Below, one piece after another: positions 1-5,908 of a stretch of DNA of 12,698 nt. Below the pieces are notes generated by a model. That model did no database searches and was not told the origin of the DNA. It saw only the letters and a list, made by a program, of their open reading frames with translations. Position 1 is the first letter of the stretch. Each line of letters starts with the position of its first letter. Source of the DNA: an uncultured Rickettsiales bacterium (lineage in GTDB: Bacteria > Pseudomonadota > Alphaproteobacteria > Rickettsiales > UBA1997); the NCBI GenBank assembly GCA_934725005.1, contig CAKVBE010000017.1:1-12698 (forward strand), given 5' to 3'. The position numbers and the translations under genes were made by a program.

Positions 1-77
1 ATACAATTAAACCAAACTCGATACAATTACAATTCTCCTTTATGGAAACTGGGTAATTTTAACCGGACAGTAGTGCC
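1..77 (-). mobile_element. Probable end of an insertion sequence running off the left edge
   Basis: Read on the minus strand, this segment begins with CACTACTGTCCGGTTAAAA (75 down to 57). That nearly matches CACTGTTGTCCAGTTAAAA at 5703-5721 on the plus strand, as expected for terminal inverted repeats of related elements. About 16 bases further in on the minus strand is a consensus Shine-Dalgarno, AAAGGAG (41-35), and eight bases later a TTG (26-24) that opens a frame (LYRVWFNC) to the window edge. Terminal repeat, ribosome binding site and a start about 50 bases inside is the usual left-end layout of an IS. I cannot name the family and no transposase motif is visible, so this stays a suggestion. 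Confidence 0.35.
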
Positions 78-261
78 CTCAAGGAAGGGAAGGATTATTA
101 ATAGTTTTTTAATTACCTTATTTTTTATGAAATTTGAGTCTATACAAATAATTTAAAGTAATTAAGCCAGTACTTATAAACACTAAAACGAGCTGTTTGA
201 TCTCAGAATCCAACACCTAATGTTAGCAAGTATTGACTTAGTAAAATAATTTGATAAACGG

Positions 262-277
262 CAGAATTTTAATTCTG
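262..277. repeat. Short perfect inverted repeat
   Basis: CAGAATT, a two-base TT spacer, and AATTCTG form 7-bp perfect arms. It lies nine bases upstream of the much stronger stem-loop at 287-312. It could be an operator-like dyad or part of a two-hairpin RNA. It is AT-rich, so chance is a real alternative. Confidence 0.4.
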
Positions 278-328
278 AAAACATTGAGTGCTGGGTTCGG
301 AGACCCAGCACTTCGTGTGATAGTTTTG
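277..328. repeat. GC-rich stem-loop, copy 1 of a two-copy repeat
   Basis: AGTGCTGGGT (287-296) pairs perfectly with ACCCAGCACT (303-312) around a six-base loop, TCGGAG. The stem is strikingly GC-rich for this genome. The 35 bases 277-311 match 5613-5647 at about 26 positions by hand alignment, and both copies are followed further on by GATAGTTTT (319-327 and 5676-5684). It lacks a good U-tract on either strand, so it is a poor rho-independent terminator. It looks like a dispersed palindromic repeat or an IS-associated hairpin. No known family is recognised. Confidence 0.6.
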
Positions 329-435
329 GTTTTGGTAAGGAGAAATGACGTATTGTTTTGGCACATAATAGTTATAAAATATTAATTGGTATCTATATTT
401 AAAAATTTTGTAACAATTGAAAAATTTTACAGCTA

Positions 436-463
436 TTGACTTAGTGGTATTATTTGTTACAAT
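436..463 (+). promoter_or_regulatory. Sigma-70 promoter for the 497-739 gene
   Basis: TTGACT (436-441), a 16-base spacer and TACAAT (458-463) form a near-consensus housekeeping promoter. The predicted start near 470 gives a leader of about 27 bases before the ATG at 497. Confidence 0.65.
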
Positions 464-496
464 AACTGCTGTTTATTGTTTTTAATGTGAGGTTAT

Positions 497-739
497 ATGT
501 ATGAAAATTCTATAGGAGAAGTTGGTACACCATCAACAACTGATACAAATAGATATATTGATGAATTATTAAAAGAAGCTGATAAACTTATTACGGAATA
601 TGAACATGAATCTCCAAACAATTGTCTACAAAATAAAAATTTATGTGAATATGACAGTAGTGAAAGCGAAACTGAAAGGGAATTTATGGAATTAAAAAAG
701 TTGGGAAAATGCGTTGGTGATTTTGGTGGAAGATATTGA
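497..739 (+). CDS. Hypothetical 80-residue acidic protein
   Basis: I do not recognise this protein. It is hydrophilic and acidic, with no signal peptide or membrane segment. It has a probable amphipathic helix at residues 18-36 (RYIDELLKEADKLITEYEH), a Ser/Glu-rich middle around 54-62, three cysteines and a Gly-rich C-terminus (VGDFGGRY). The ATG is supported by GAGG at 489-492, four bases upstream, and by the strong promoter at 436-463, which make it a likely real gene despite its size. It stands alone in a region flanked by stem-loops and a possible IS end, and may be lineage-specific or an accessory or effector-like protein. That function is only a guess. Confidence 0.55.
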   Translation: MYENSIGEVGTPSTTDTNRYIDELLKEADKLITEYEHESPNNCLQNKNLCEYDSSESETEREFMELKKLGKCVGDFGGRY

Positions 740-917
740 GATATTTAAATTATGCAAGATATTAAGTTTTTACTTAGTATTTTAAATAAGATTTAAATTA
801 TTTATGAATTCTGAAACAAGTTTAGAATGGCATTTTTATTTTTACGGTTATTTACATAATGTATCGATTTCATTTTCCAGGTACTTTATTATCTTTTTTT
901 AAGAAATATGATAAACT

Positions 918-1103
918 ATGCAACATTTTGATTTTTTTATATCGAAAAATTTTGAAAAGCAAATTTTGCTAGATATGTTCAAAAATGATAAAACAAAAAC
1001 AATTAAAAATAGAGCAAAACAGTATAAATTTCCAATAAAACTAGCAAAGGATATAGTTAGGATTTCTGGAAACGAGTGCGAAGAAAAGTTGAGACGTTTT
1101 TAA
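918..1103 (+). CDS. Hypothetical protein, N-terminal piece of a probably frameshifted gene
   Basis: This 61-residue frame starts at ATG 918 and stops in CGTTTTTAA. It is rich in Lys, Phe and Ile, with no recognised domain. It overlaps the next frame (1076-1615) by 28 bases, and both frames are open from 1061 to 1103. One extra T in the five-T run at 1097-1101, or a -1 ribosomal slip there, would read on as LRRF then LNVSYER and give one protein of about 230 residues. No Shine-Dalgarno is visible. A TATGAT at 907-912 lies so close to the ATG that a leaderless transcript is possible, though the -35 is poor. It could be a broken gene, a sequencing error or a true recoding site. Confidence 0.4.
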   Translation: MQHFDFFISKNFEKQILLDMFKNDKTKTIKNRAKQYKFPIKLAKDIVRISGNECEEKLRRF

Positions 1104-1615
1104 ATGTGTCTTATGAGAGAGATGCAAAAAGGATGACCGACTGTCTTAATATTTTTAAATCATATTGGGATAAAAATGGTAATTATTATTTTTGCAAATT
1201 AGAAAATTTTTTTGAGAAAAATATTGAGCAATACGAAGTACTTTTATCTAGGTATGTTGCCGGTACTTCTGATTGGTATGGGAATCATATATGTACAAAT
1301 ATTTTTTCATTAAAATGGAAAAAATATTGTAACCATAATTATTGTTTACTCTATGAAGTTGTTTTGTCTGAAGTTTTTAAAGCTATAAGAAAATTAAGAA
1401 CTGTTGATGAATTATCGGATAATAATGTTTGGGTTTTATCAGAATTGTCAAGTTTTGTTATATTACATAGGTTATTTGATGAATTTAAGTTTATTAAAAA
1501 AACGTATTATGAACAAGTCGATGTTTTATTGGATAAAGCATATTTGATTTTTGATAATTCAAATGGAATTAATGATTTTATAAGAAGAATAATAAGTGTT
1601 AATTTTATTAACTAA
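1076..1615 (+). CDS. Hypothetical protein, main piece of the split gene
   Basis: The 179-residue reading uses a GTG start at 1076. No ATG lies near the start of this frame, and an in-frame TAG at 1058 blocks further extension. GGA at 1068-1070 is a weak ribosome binding site, so independent translation coupled to the upstream frame is possible. The protein is mixed charged and aromatic, predicted mostly helical, with no membrane segment or signal peptide. A conspicuous central block runs from about residue 62 (RYVAGTSDWYGNH) to a Leu-rich helical part (YEVVLSEVFKAIRKL). I do not recognise the family. A hairpin follows the stop at 1623-1645. See the preceding entry for the frameshift reading. 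Confidence 0.5.
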   Translation: MRRKVETFLNVSYERDAKRMTDCLNIFKSYWDKNGNYYFCKLENFFEKNIEQYEVLLSRYVAGTSDWYGNHICTNIFSLKWKKYCNHNYCLLYEVVLSEVFKAIRKLRTVDELSDNNVWVLSELSSFVILHRLFDEFKFIKKTYYEQVDVLLDKAYLIFDNSNGINDFIRRIISVNFIN

Positions 1616-1622
1616 CGTTAAG

Positions 1623-1645
1623 ATTTCACTTTTTTGAAGTGAAAT
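1623..1645. terminator. Hairpin between convergent genes
   Basis: ATTTCACTT (1623-1631) and AAGTGAAAT (1637-1645) form a perfect 9-bp stem with a TTTTG loop. It lies between the plus-strand gene ending at 1615 and the minus-strand gene ending at 1686, the right place for a shared terminator. The T-tract is weak on both sides, so efficiency is uncertain. Confidence 0.55.
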
Positions 1646-1685
1646 GTTGTGTTATAAGTTGTACTGTTTAAACAAAATCATTAAT

Positions 1686-2312
1686 TTAAATTGACGTTTT
1701 AATCCTCTCGATGAACTTAATTGCATCTTCATCAAAATTAAAATGAACTATTTCGCAATTACCCAATTTTTTATGATCATTTGAACCAGAAGCTATAATT
1801 AGTTGTTTGATTATAAAACCATGAGAAGAAAATAAAAAGTCATCCAAATTTTTATTATCTGATATTATTTTATGTATACATTTAACTATTCTATCTCTAA
1901 CTTCTATTTTGCTTTCACCATTTGGAAATTTTAAATTATCATATTGTGTTTCATTACTCGACCAATTTTCATTAAAATTATCTCCAAAAAGTTTATTTAC
2001 ATCTTGTTTCAAAACACCATTACCATCACCAAAATTACATTCAATTAAATCGTTTTCTACAATGATATTTTTGATATTTAAATCATTTGCTACGATTTCA
2101 GCAGTCTTCATTGCTCTTTTTAATGGACTTGTGAATATTTTATTAAACTCAATATTTTTTATGTATTTTGATATATTTTTTGCTTGTGATACACCTTTTT
2201 CATTAAGCTCTATATCGGTTTGTCCTTGCAGTTTTCCTAAATTATTCCAATCAGTTTCTCCATGCCTGAAAATATAAACATTTTTCATAACAATTAATTT
2301 TCTATTAAACAT
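1686..2312 (-). CDS. Histidine phosphatase family protein (phosphoglycerate-mutase-like)
   Basis: A soluble cytoplasmic phosphatase or mutase of the branch-2 histidine phosphatase clan, acting through a phosphohistidine. Visible residues: R16-H17-G18 with E19 (FRHGETDWN), the nucleophile motif; R66 in TSPLKRA; E91 as the likely acid/base (ECNFG); FPNGES at 129-134; and second histidine H164 in SSHG. All catalytic residues are present, so it should be active. The substrate cannot be told: it could be a small phosphorylated metabolite, as in CobC- or GpmB-like enzymes. The family normally begins almost directly with the K-x-x-x-x-RHG strand, so Met9 (ATG at 2288) is an alternative start. Neither start has a Shine-Dalgarno, but the promoter at 2322-2349 places the mRNA end 2-3 bases before the first ATG. 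It stands alone, convergent with the split gene. Confidence 0.9.
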   Translation of the reverse strand: MFNRKLIVMKNVYIFRHGETDWNNLGKLQGQTDIELNEKGVSQAKNISKYIKNIEFNKIFTSPLKRAMKTAEIVANDLNIKNIIVENDLIECNFGDGNGVLKQDVNKLFGDNFNENWSSNETQYDNLKFPNGESKIEVRDRIVKCIHKIISDNKNLDDFLFSSHGFIIKQLIIASGSNDHKKLGNCEIVHFNFDEDAIKFIERIKTSI

Positions 2313-2321
2313 TATTTAATC

Positions 2322-2349
2322 ATTGTATTATTCATTTGTGTTTTTTCAA
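2322..2349 (-). promoter_or_regulatory. Promoter of the histidine phosphatase gene
   Basis: On the minus strand, TTGAAA (2349-2344), a 16-base spacer and TACAAT (2327-2322). The predicted start near 2315 lies only 2-3 bases before the ATG at 2312, suggesting leaderless or nearly leaderless translation. Confidence 0.5.
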
Positions 2350-2714
2350 CTTTTTTGTTTTTGTATCATTATCATTATAATTAACGCTTAATTTTTTAAA
2401 TTAAAACTTTGCATGATATGATTTAATATTAACTATTTACAGGATTAGATATTAAATTATTTTGAATTGATGTTATCTATAGATACTAAATATCACGTTC
2501 ATAGACTTAATATTTTATGAAATTTTTGTGAATTGTTAATCAATTTAAGAATTGCAGTTTTATTTTTGTTTTTATGTAAGATACCTATCAAAACACTGTA
2601 TCCACTATTTCCAGAACTTATTTACAATTTATTAAATCTTTTTAACTAATTGTTAAATCAATATGTTTATATGGTTTTGAGCTATATGATTATGACTTGA
2701 CTGTAAAAATATAA
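2350..2714. other. Intergenic stretch, nothing recognised
   Basis: AT-rich, with no coding frame, RNA gene or strong hairpin on either strand. The 12-mer AAAACTTTGCAT at 2403-2414 recurs at 3902-3913, probably by chance. The downstream edge carries the promoter of the 2778 gene. Confidence 0.5.
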
Positions 2715-2743
2715 TTGTCAAAATATTGCATAAATATTATTAA
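2715..2743 (+). promoter_or_regulatory. Promoter of the small exported protein gene
   Basis: TTGTCA (2715-2720), a 17-base spacer and TATTAA (2738-2743). The predicted start near 2750 leaves a leader of about 28 bases that contains the AAGGAG site at 2766-2771. Confidence 0.55.
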
Positions 2744-2777
2744 TTTTTCCTAAAATAAAAATAAAAAGGAGTAAAAA

Positions 2778-3080
2778 ATGAAAAATATAATTTTGTGTTT
2801 GATTATTGGTTTAGCTTGCCTATTGAATATAAACAAAGCAGAAGCTTGTGAGGTGATGACCTATAAAGATTATGTTAATATACCAACAGGAGTTGCTCTT
2901 ACTAATAAACAATTAGAAGAGTATTCGACTAAATATTGTGGAGTAGTGCAATCACAAATGTCTTTTCAGGGTATGGATACAGTTGTAGTTGAATATAGTG
3001 GACCTAGTGAGTTTAGTTTCGCATTAGTAACATTTACTAATGGAGTTGTTACTGATAAAATGCAATTTGGATTAGAATAA
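2778..3080 (+). CDS. Small secreted/periplasmic hypothetical protein
   Basis: A 100-residue protein with a clear Sec signal peptide: basic MKN, hydrophobic core at residues 4-16, and a likely signal peptidase I site after A23 (AEA then CEV). The mature part is about 77 residues and starts with C24. It has one further cysteine (C54), so a single disulfide in the periplasm is possible. A lipoprotein reading is weaker, because neither GLAC (C14) nor AEAC (C24) fits a good lipobox. The mature region is Thr/Val/Phe-rich with beta-strand character (MDTVVVEYSGP, FALVTFTNGVV), but no family is recognised. The start is firm: AAGGAG sits six bases upstream, the only textbook ribosome binding site in the left half, under its own promoter. 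Good expression and export are implied. Confidence 0.75.
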   Translation: MKNIILCLIIGLACLLNINKAEACEVMTYKDYVNIPTGVALTNKQLEEYSTKYCGVVQSQMSFQGMDTVVVEYSGPSEFSFALVTFTNGVVTDKMQFGLE

Positions 3081-3304
3081 AGTAAGTAAAAAAATTTAAA
3101 AGTTTTTTTTATATACTATGTTTTTTTTATGTGAATATATTTGCTTAATTTGATATATTAAAAAGATAAAATACTTAACGTACATTGAACCTATACTAAG
3201 TTCATGGTGATATTTTTTAATTTAAATATTTCCTTATGGTATAGTTGATAGCAAAAAGTTTAAAAATCAAAGAAGAACAGATACTAAAAATAATTCATAA
3301 GTAT

Positions 3305-3553
3305 TTAAATTTTATTTTTAGTGTCTTTCTTTAATTCATTTTTCATTATTTTTAATATGTCTATATTTAAGTTCTTTAAAATTTTATATGCTGTATAAAT
3401 ATAAATATTTTGTTTATGTTCTGCTCTATAAAGAGTTGTATAATCTATTTCAGACATAAAACTAAAATCTTCCATTTTAAATTTTTTAGATTTTCTTAAT
3501 TTTTTTATAAACTCAGAAAATTTTGTTAAAAAATAATCCTCTCTTTCCAACAT
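3305..3553 (-). CDS. Small XRE-type helix-turn-helix regulator
   Basis: An 82-residue protein whose core (residues about 12-70) fits a Cro/CI-type HTH: FSEFIKKLRKSKKF as helix 1, MEDFSFMSEID as helix 2, TTLYRAEHKQ as the recognition region and YTAYKILKNLNIDIL as the final helices. YTAYKILKNLNI closely follows the usual pattern in which the last helix ends in a lone hydrophobic pair. The tail is short and basic. The frame can be extended to a TTG at 3613, but that would run through the operators and promoter, so I use ATG 3553. A TATAAT box ends six bases before this ATG, so the mRNA should start at or next to the A of ATG. It is divergent from alr and probably represses itself. Control of alr is possible but not shown. 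Confidence 0.7.
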   Translation of the reverse strand: MLEREDYFLTKFSEFIKKLRKSKKFKMEDFSFMSEIDYTTLYRAEHKQNIYIYTAYKILKNLNIDILKIMKNELKKDTKNKI

Positions 3554-3559
3554 AGTGAT

Positions 3560-3588
3560 ATTATATAAATACTCTCGACATATTGCAA
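3560..3588 (-). promoter_or_regulatory. Promoter of the XRE regulator, leaderless configuration
   Basis: On the minus strand, TTGCAA (3588-3583), a 17-base spacer and a perfect TATAAT (3565-3560). The start codon follows after ATCACT, so transcription should begin at or one base from the ATG. The -35 hexamer is the core of one of the TATTGCAATA palindromes. Confidence 0.7.
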
Positions 3589-3624
3589 TATGATAAAAAT
3601 TAATGTATTGCAATATTGCAATAT
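3580..3624. promoter_or_regulatory. Three palindromic operator-like sites
   Basis: ATATTGCAATAT occurs at 3580-3591 and 3613-3624. A third, overlapping copy, TATTGCAATAT, lies at 3606-3616. Their centres are 25 and 8 bases apart. The first covers the -35 box of the regulator's promoter. Repeated perfect palindromes immediately upstream of a small XRE gene are the classic layout of an autoregulatory operator, so binding by the adjacent protein is a reasonable inference. Confidence 0.65.
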
Positions 3625-3940
3625 TATTTATTGATTCTTTAAAAACCTGTATTTATCATAATGAATATTATTCAATTATTTTATATTTCAATGGAAAAAC
3701 TAATATATTAAAATGGTGTAAAAATATTTTAATAGAAAGATGAAACTTGGTTTCTAAAAGATACAAAAATAACTATTATAACGTAAGGATTGTGAAAAGG
3801 TATCATTTTATAATATAACAAATAGTAAAATATATCGTTATAATTAGCTTTTAGTATATAAAATGTGAAAATAAAAAATTACTAATATCGAGGTTAAAAG
3901 CAAAACTTTGCATTTAAATAATAATATGGAACGACATTGT
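3625..3940. other. Intergenic region between the XRE regulator and alr
   Basis: No gene is seen. The plus strand has only a weak promoter candidate for alr, TTGTGA (3790-3795) with a 17-base spacer to ATATAA (3813-3818). GAGG at 3890-3893 is too far from the ATGs at 3926 and 3941 to serve them. No palindrome of the TATTGCAATA type is found near alr. Confidence 0.4.
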
Positions 3941-5515
3941 ATGAATGAAATAAATATATCAATCAATATTGATCATATTAGAGATAATTACTTAACATTT
4001 AGAAAAATTACAAAGCAAAATAACTTGTGTATACCAGTTATAAAGGGAAATGCGTACGGTTTTAATCAAATTGATGTTGTTTATAATTTCCTAAATATGA
4101 GAGAAAATCCGCAAAGAGATTTTTTTGTTTATTCTATAGAAGAAGCTTGTGAACTAAGAAGAATTTTTGGTAATGAATTAAACAATATTTATTGTTTAAC
4201 AGGTCCAACGGAAGAGCAGAAGGAATTATTTTTAAATTATAACATTGTGCCGGTAATAAATTCGATAGAACAGTTAGAGCGCTGGTGTAACTTTGCAATA
4301 TCTGTTAATAAGAAATTAGGGTTCATAATTCAAATAAATTTAGGCTTAAATAGATCTGGTTTTCAGCAGAATCAATTATGTTATATTAAAAATTTTATTG
4401 AAGCTAATAAAAATAATGTTCAGATGCTGATGCTATTATCGCATATTGGGTGTCAGTACCGACTTAACAGTGAACTTGGAAAAAAGTATACAGTTAAAGA
4501 GTTTGAGCTGTTTGATGATGCTACAAGATATTTTCCAGATGTAAAAAGAAGCTTACTCGGAAGTTTTGGCATTATAATTATGCCAGAAGGTTTATTTGAG
4601 TCTAGTAGACCTGGAACTTTTTTATTTACTGGAGTTCTGAATAGTCAAGGTGGATACGATTTTAAAACAGCAATTACAATTATACTTCCTGTCCATATTG
4701 GTGAAAAAAATGACGAGATCTATATAAATTTCGGAATAAAGCATGGCATAACTACATTTTATTCCAAGAATGGTTTTATCTACGTAAATGGTGAAAAAAT
4801 ATTTGCAAAAAAAGTTGAAAGAACTAGAACTATCTTTGTTGTAAAAAACAATAAAAAGTATATTAAATCAAATTGTTTATTAATAGGTAATAATGGTGGT
4901 GACTATATAGATGGCAATTTATTTTCAATAATGAATGAAAGTACTCCTGGGGAAATTTTGTCTAGACTTATTGCTGGTTCTATATTATATCCTTCTGATT
5001 ATAAACAAAAAATAATAGGTGGTTATCCGTTTAAAAATATTGTACGGGAATATGGGTATGGTATTAAACCAAGAAATACTGTTTTATTTAATGTTGATGG
5101 AACTATAAATAGATTAACTTCTACAATTACAGAAATAAGAACAGTTACAGATGATGGGTGGTGTGGTTATAATGCAACTGAGTTGGTTAAGCCAAATGAG
5201 ACTATTGCAACTTTCTCTTTTGGTTACATTGATGGATTTTATAGAAAATTAAGTAATAATAATTTTTCTATTTTTGTTAAAACGAAAAGTAATAGATTAA
5301 TTGAGTGTAAGTTATGTGGCTTGGCATCAATGGATCAAATGTGTTTTAAAATAGAAAATAAATATAAAGATAAGATTTTTGTTGGAGATGAAGTTGTAAT
5401 AATAGATACAAATAAAAATATATTGTCTGAAAGATTTACTAAAAAACTTGGTCTTACAGAAGAAGAAATATTTTATTTGGTTAGGACTAGTTTTAGAGTT
5501 AAAAAGTTGAATTAG
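3941..5515 (+). CDS. alr: Alanine racemase with an apparently duplicated C-terminal domain
   Basis: PLP enzyme interconverting L- and D-alanine for peptidoglycan. Numbering here starts at an upstream TTG (3908); ATG 3941 is residue 12 and ATG 3926 residue 7. I favour 3941 because the family's first strand begins there. The N-terminal barrel has K46 in VIKGNAYGF (PLP lysine), NLGLNRSG (145-151, R149), SHIG (178-181) and RPG (234-236, usual RPG-ALYG). Residues about 385-535 are a full C-terminal beta domain: ITEIRTV, then FGYIDGFYRKLSN with catalytic Y440, ASMDQ (473-477) and VGDEVVII. Between them, about 251-365 resembles a second such domain (FGIKHGITTFYSKNGF, NGEKI, LLIGNNGGDY, PGEILSRL), with I277 where Tyr is expected and no MD. 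The protein is about 150 residues longer than the usual 360-380. Activity is likely, since K46 and Y440 are both kept. Confidence 0.85.
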   Translation: MNEINISINIDHIRDNYLTFRKITKQNNLCIPVIKGNAYGFNQIDVVYNFLNMRENPQRDFFVYSIEEACELRRIFGNELNNIYCLTGPTEEQKELFLNYNIVPVINSIEQLERWCNFAISVNKKLGFIIQINLGLNRSGFQQNQLCYIKNFIEANKNNVQMLMLLSHIGCQYRLNSELGKKYTVKEFELFDDATRYFPDVKRSLLGSFGIIIMPEGLFESSRPGTFLFTGVLNSQGGYDFKTAITIILPVHIGEKNDEIYINFGIKHGITTFYSKNGFIYVNGEKIFAKKVERTRTIFVVKNNKKYIKSNCLLIGNNGGDYIDGNLFSIMNESTPGEILSRLIAGSILYPSDYKQKIIGGYPFKNIVREYGYGIKPRNTVLFNVDGTINRLTSTITEIRTVTDDGWCGYNATELVKPNETIATFSFGYIDGFYRKLSNNNFSIFVKTKSNRLIECKLCGLASMDQMCFKIENKYKDKIFVGDEVVIIDTNKNILSERFTKKLGLTEEEIFYLVRTSFRVKKLN

Positions 5516-5700
5516 ATAATTCATCATCTTATTTAGCTTTAAAATAAATAATTAAAAAGTTTAGCATCAAAATAAAATTAAGTTTTATGTAAACCGTGTG
5601 TATTACTTTTAAGAAAATACTTGTTGTTGAGTTCTGAGACCTAGCACGTTGCAAAATAATTTTTTATTATTGCTCGATAGTTTTTATTCCTTATATAGTA
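5516..5700. other. Intergenic region downstream of alr
   Basis: No coding frame or clear terminator follows alr. The only structure is the decayed stem-loop repeat listed next. This begins about one kilobase without an intact gene. Confidence 0.5.
5613..5684. repeat. Decayed stem-loop repeat, copy 2
   Basis: 5613-5647 aligns with 277-311 without gaps at about 26 of 35 positions, including TTC-GAGACC and AGCAC. The stem survives only in part: the pairs T-A, G-C, G-T, T-A, T-G, G-C and T-A remain around one A-C mismatch, so two lost pairs are kept as wobbles. GATAGTTTT recurs at 5676-5684, about 20 bases further from the stem than in copy 1. Confidence 0.5.
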
Positions 5701-5723
5701 TACACTGTTGTCCAGTTAAAACT
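5701..5723 (+). mobile_element. IS-terminal-repeat-like sequence
   Basis: CACTGTTGTCCAGTTAAAAC (5703-5722) is the near match, in opposite orientation, of the sequence at 57-75. About 16 of the first 19 bases agree. By analogy it would be the left end of an element extending to the right. No matching right end is found downstream, so the element appears deleted. Confidence 0.4.
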
Positions 5724-5764
5724 TTATAAAATGATAATAGTTTATTTTTTATAATAAGATTTAA

Positions 5765-5908
5765 TTAATATTTAATAATATTAAAATAATAATTATTGTT
5801 TATTACTCAATATCAACAAACAAATATAACACTACACCATTACAATGTCTACATTATAAATCACCAATTTATATGTTAGAAGAATATAAAAAAGAAAAAA
5901 AGAAGTAA
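5765..5908 (+). pseudogene. Possible transposase C-terminal remnant
   Basis: An open stretch of 47 codons without a credible start (first ATG at 5873) ends YKKEKKK. Its segment NKYNTTPLQCLHYKSPIYML follows the pattern at the C-terminus of integrase-core (DDE) transposases, where YN, then L, then YKSP or YKTP, then a short helix are typical. The catalytic part is absent. It starts about 60 bases inside the IS-end-like sequence at 5701, consistent with an internally deleted element. The match is short and could be accidental. Confidence 0.35.

Larger units (their letters stand above)
78..435. other. Intergenic stretch without a gene; two stem-loops and a promoter-like motif
   Basis: No convincing coding frame is present on either strand. 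The stretch holds TATTGACTTAGT at 231-242, which recurs exactly at 434-445 where it forms a -35 box. At 231 it is followed only by a poor -10 (TAAACG), so it may be a decayed duplicate promoter. It also contains the adjacent inverted repeats at 262-277 and 287-312, listed separately. A seven-codon frame at 345-368 follows AAGGAG, but the spacing of 2 bases is too short to trust. Confidence 0.5.

Noticed and set aside
337..368. AAGGAG followed by a seven-codon frame, possible leader peptide
   Set aside because: The spacing of two bases is too short, there is no attenuator downstream, and it does not lead into a gene.
1909..2277. Long plus-strand frame opposite the histidine phosphatase gene
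   Set aside because: It is a shadow of a gene with intact catalytic motifs on the other strand.
3087..3111. A-run / T-run hairpin after the small exported protein gene
   Set aside because: The stem consists only of A-T pairs, with a nine-base loop. Such runs are common in this DNA, so a terminator call is not supported.
3554..3613. TTG-started N-terminal extension of the XRE gene
   Set aside because: It would translate through the promoter and operator palindromes. The TATAAT box and likely transcript start fit ATG 3553.
2403..3913. 12-mer AAAACTTTGCAT at 2403 and 3902
   Set aside because: Flanks do not match. A single shared 12-mer in AT-rich DNA can be chance.
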